Source: Littorina saxatilis
Taxonomy: Eukaryota > Mollusca > Gastropoda > Littorinimorpha > Littorinidae
Assembly: GCF_037325665.1 (NCBI RefSeq)
Contig: NC_090260.1
Location: 26,352,637 to 26,416,636 of the forward strand
DNA length: 64,000 nucleotides
Direction of reading: 5' to 3'
In this document: positions 61,159 to 64,000 of the stretch, piece by piece
How positions within the stretch are numbered: position 1 is the stretch's first letter
Layout of the letters: each line of letters begins with the position of its first letter
Made by a program: the position numbers and the translations under genes
Notes under the pieces: generated by a model
What the model saw: the letters and a program-made list of their open reading frames with translations, nothing else
The model's database searches: none
What the model was told of the DNA's origin: nothing

Positions 61159-61555
61159 TGAATAGAATAGAATAGAATAGAATAGAATAATGTTTATTTA
61201 GAATAATGTTTGTTTATGCGTATGTGTGTGTGTGTGTGTGTATGTGTATGTATGTGTATGTGTAGGGGGTGTATAAGCGTGTGTGTGTGTGTGTGTGTTT
61301 GTGTGTGTGTGTTTGTGTGTGTGTGTGTTTGTGTGTGTGTGTGAGTGTGTGTGTATGTGAGTATGTGTGTGTGTGTGAGTGTATGTGTGTTTGAGTGTGT
61401 AGATGTGTGCACATTTGTGTGTGTGGGGGGAAGAGGTGTATAAGTGTGTGTGTGTGTGAGTGTGTGAGTGTGTGGGTGTATGTGTGTGTGTGTGAGTGTG
61501 TGTGTGTGAGTGTGTGGGTGTGTGCATGTGTGTGTGTGAGTGTGTGTGTGGGGGG
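61069..61555 (+). repeat. (TG)n complex with (AATAG)n
   Basis: (TG)n 61069-61160, (AATAG)~6 61161-61190, then mixed TG/TGAG repeats to 61555. Open frames over it are artefacts. Confidence 0.93.
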
Positions 61556-62012
61556 GTTGTTCTTAAAGATCGTCGTGAGTTCTTACGAGAATTACTACAC
61601 GTACACGTGTGTTTTAGTAATACAACTTCCCCGGTAAGAAGCACCAGGCGCAATATCTTTGTCTTCCGGCTGACTCAACCACGCTTTCCCGAATTCCGTG
61701 AATACATGGTTTTTCCGTTGATTGTTTAAATGAGAAACTGCCATAAGTATGTTAAGATTTTGCTCTAGATTGCACGATTTTGAATGAAAGTTTCAAAATG
61801 TTCTATAGACCTGCCTAAAATGTTAGGGACTTTTGCCTTCTCCTCAGTTGGAGCCTTAATTTTATAACTCGTTGTACTAAGGTGGTCTAAAACTTGTTTC
61901 AACTTTGTCCTAAAAAGAGTAAACTTTATTTTTAAGAATAAACAGACATGTGTGTGATATATGCGTGTGATTGTGCAACACGCAACATGATTTGCATGTA
62001 TGATTACCTGCT
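61556..62012. other. Distal duplicon 3 sequence
   Basis: It matches 14780-15410 and 42766-43050. No gene. Confidence 0.6.
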
Positions 62013-62147
62013 ATTCCGACTTGGTCGTGTGACAGACGTTTTCTTCCACACGAGATTACGTTGATTGTCTAACGAAGCCGTCAGGCTGAGTTAGACATCA
62101 GCTAATCGAGTGTGGAAGAAAACTCTATCACACGACCAAGTCGGAAT
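62013..62147. repeat. 135-bp palindrome
   Basis: ATTCCGACTTGGTCGTGTGA and its inverse TCACACGACCAAGTCGGAAT are the arm ends. Arms of about 45 bp surround a ~45-bp centre with TTAGAC inverted motifs. It lies at the left edge of a ~715-bp insertion found only in duplicon 3. Confidence 0.88.
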
Positions 62148-62725
62148 GGCATTTATGTCTCACAGCTTCAACAGAGGAGAGAACAAACACGTTTTGCGTA
62201 CTCAAGCTTGATAAACCTAAACACAGGAGCAGCCATTGTGGAGAGATCTACCTTTTGACGAAAGTGACCGAACAACTATGAATGACGTCTCGGTATATGT
62301 GAATGACGTCACAGTCATCGTCACAGTCTGTATCTTTTGAAGCATCGCAATTTTCATGACGTCTTTTTGTGTCTGCATCCGCGAAATGTTTGTTCTTTCC
62401 GGGATCTTTGTCATCTATGTTCATAACTCTGTCCTTCTAGATTCAGACTAACAAGCCTCGTGAGCGAGCCACTTTCCAAGGGCAGCTAAATTCGCGTATG
62501 GAAACAGTTCTGTCGTCTCGGATGCCGTTTTCAGTATTCTCAGCGTTGACGAATTTGTAAAGAGAGGAAACAATAACAGCAGGAGAAATAAAAGTCGTGT
62601 GTGCATTTTGGGGCTTTTTGAAGGACGATTTCGAGTTTGAATCCGTTCTTGCACATGCTCCAAAGCGTGTAACATACAATCTTGCACACGTTTGCTTTAG
62701 TAGTGGCAAAGAATTAAAGCGTGTG
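62148..62725. other. Insertion specific to duplicon 3, with small minus-strand frames
   Basis: Duplicons 1 and 2 lack this stretch. It contains several TGACGTC motifs (62283-62360) and a minus-strand frame with a hydrophobic N-terminus (62448-62606), plus a separate short Cys-containing frame at about 62230-62425. It may be a decayed retrocopy of a small secreted-peptide gene or captured host sequence. If it is such a gene it looks broken. Confidence 0.4.
62448..62606 (-). pseudogene. Small frame with a signal-peptide-like start
   Basis: 52 codons beginning MHTRLLFLLLLLFPLFTN, a convincing hydrophobic signal-like stretch, then a short polar tail. No family is recognised. It appears to be a fossil rather than a working gene. 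Confidence 0.35.
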
Positions 62726-62923
62726 ACATATGTTGATCACGTACATTGATAGCTTCCTTCCTTGGCTGAGTTATTTTGTAACTACAGCCGAACCTGTCTA
62801 TAACCGCCACTCTTGAAAGGGACCGACCAAAAGTGCTCGTTATAAGACAGCTGGTCGTTATGGACAGGGTCCCCTTTTAGGCGATAGTGTTTTGAAGAAT
62901 GAAAATCTAATCGGTTAAAGTGT

Positions 62924-63056
62924 TTGTTTGTTTGTTTGTTTAACGCCCAGCCGACCACGAAGGGCCATATCAGGGCGGTGCTGCTTTGACATTTAACGTG
63001 CGTCACACACAAGACAGAAGTCGCAGCACAGGCTTCATGTCTCACCCAGTCACATT
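62924..63056 (-). mobile_element. SINE family 2, 5'-truncated, minus strand, 14-bp target duplication
   Basis: (GTTT)n, then AACGCCCAGCCGACCACGAA and GCTTCATGTCTCACCCAGTC, the inverse of the family 2 3' half. ATCGGTTAAAGTGT flanks both sides (62910-62923, 63057-63070). Duplicon 1 has the empty site (aacggttaaagagtctctcccagg, about 15712). Confidence 0.9.
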
Positions 63057-63070
63057 ATCGGTTAAAGTGT

Positions 63071-64000
63071 CTCTCCCAGGAAAAAAGAATATGATTTACT
63101 CTAAATCGGAAACCACAACAAAATCATCTTGAATAAGGCGTGTATCAATTTCCAGTCACCGTATTCTGCAGACGTGCTGCCATACCTAAACCCAACTGAC
63201 ATGCTGCAATATATATTCAAATAATATATTATATCAAATATATATAATAAATATATTCAACGGGCACACTGTATTCAATTTCCTATCTCTAAAAGGTGTG
63301 CTTTAATAACCTGTATCCAACACTCATGTTTTAATTACTGTATTCAACTGGCGTACTGCGATAACTATAACAAAACAGGCGTGTTCCAGCAACTATATTC
63401 GATAGACGTATTGCAATAACCATATTCAACATAATAAATACATTTCGAAGGCATATTGCAATCACTCTGTCACCATACGTGCTGCAATAAACCTGATGAA
63501 AAGGCCAAATTTACTAGCTAAATGTACATTTACAATCTATACACATCCAAGAGGTATATAGGCCTACTGCGATAACTGTATATTATTGGCGTGATTTGAC
63601 CTTGTAATTTTTTTTTCTTTTCCAATGTAGATGGTGTGATAGCTTTACGAGGCGTCCTGCAATCCACCAAAACATACCGTTGTCAAAAAGAAGTAACGTA
63701 TCTTGCAGTCAGGCTTAAAATAAATATTATAATGCAGGCGAATATTGTCATGCTGCCTTAGCTACGTTCAATCTACATACCGCGGAAGCTATGACAGAAA
63801 GCCCACAATCCAGCAGACAAACTCAAATGACAGGTCTGGTGACCCCCCGAAAAAGTAACTCAGTCGCAGTCAGGTGTCAACATGGGAATTCCTGATTCAG
63901 GCCTGCACAAACTGTCTGTGATATTTTACAGCGAGACTCAACACGCAAGGTGTAGCTAGATCATTAGAAAGGTTTATACTCGGGTATATTGTACTTGTGA
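63071..64000. other. End of duplicon 3, no gene seen
   Basis: To about 63600 it follows 15740-16000 and 43970-44690. The rest has no counterpart in the window. No fourth gene copy begins before the window ends. Confidence 0.5.

Overview
This is a repeat-rich animal nuclear sequence: spliced genes with GT-AG introns, long (TG)n, (GA)n and (GATA)n microsatellites, tRNA-derived SINEs, LINE fragments and many short terminal-inverted-repeat elements. The mix of SINE and MITE types resembles gastropod mollusc genomes, perhaps a periwinkle-like caenogastropod. That placement is from memory of repeat types and is inference.

The only convincing host genes are three tandem, same-strand (+) copies of one multi-exon gene. 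Each predicted protein joins an N-terminal NERD-type nuclease domain (D, then E-x-K) to an SF1-helicase-like ATPase (Walker A GPPGTGKT, Walker B VDE, a QGLE motif V and an S-R-S motif VI). Copy 1 is cut by the window start (exons 4-6, 57-2392). Copy 2 is complete from ATG to stop (18900-32186, 759 aa). Copy 3 is also complete (45705-51933, 705 aa). Exon phases agree across the copies, with one clean exception: copy 2 has no intron between exons 4 and 5. Function is unknown. NERD plus helicase architectures are known in prokaryotic DNA metabolism and defence, so an innate-immunity or nucleic-acid-processing role is possible but not shown.

Each gene is followed by a related duplicon of up to about 11-13 kb: a 57-bp tandem repeat just after the stop codon, degenerate ~90-bp repeats, AT-rich unique sequence, a ~130-bp satellite-like array, then long (TG)n/(CA)n tracts and a shared distal block. 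The three duplicons lie at about 2.4-16 kb, 32.2-45.6 kb and 51.9-64 kb. Relatedness is mosaic: duplicons 1 and 2 are nearly identical over roughly 5.2-10.8 kb / 36-40.9 kb, duplicons 1 and 3 match best distally (about 11.2-12.6 kb / 59.3-60.6 kb), and exon 6 of copies 2 and 3 contains a ~160-bp near-identical tract. This points to unequal exchange and gene conversion.

Comparing the copies gives empty sites for many later insertions: a 251-bp MITE family with 4-bp target duplications, several SINEs, a hAT-like element carrying a nested Helitron, a PIF/Harbinger-like MITE, a deleted THAP-encoding element and others. Intron 2 of copy 2 holds the largest accretion. A LINE 3' end is split by about 7.1 kb whose termini match an ~880-bp repeat family; three further copies of that family sit inside it and one more lies in duplicon 3. 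Region 43.1-45.6 kb is a cluster of five SINEs just upstream of copy 3.
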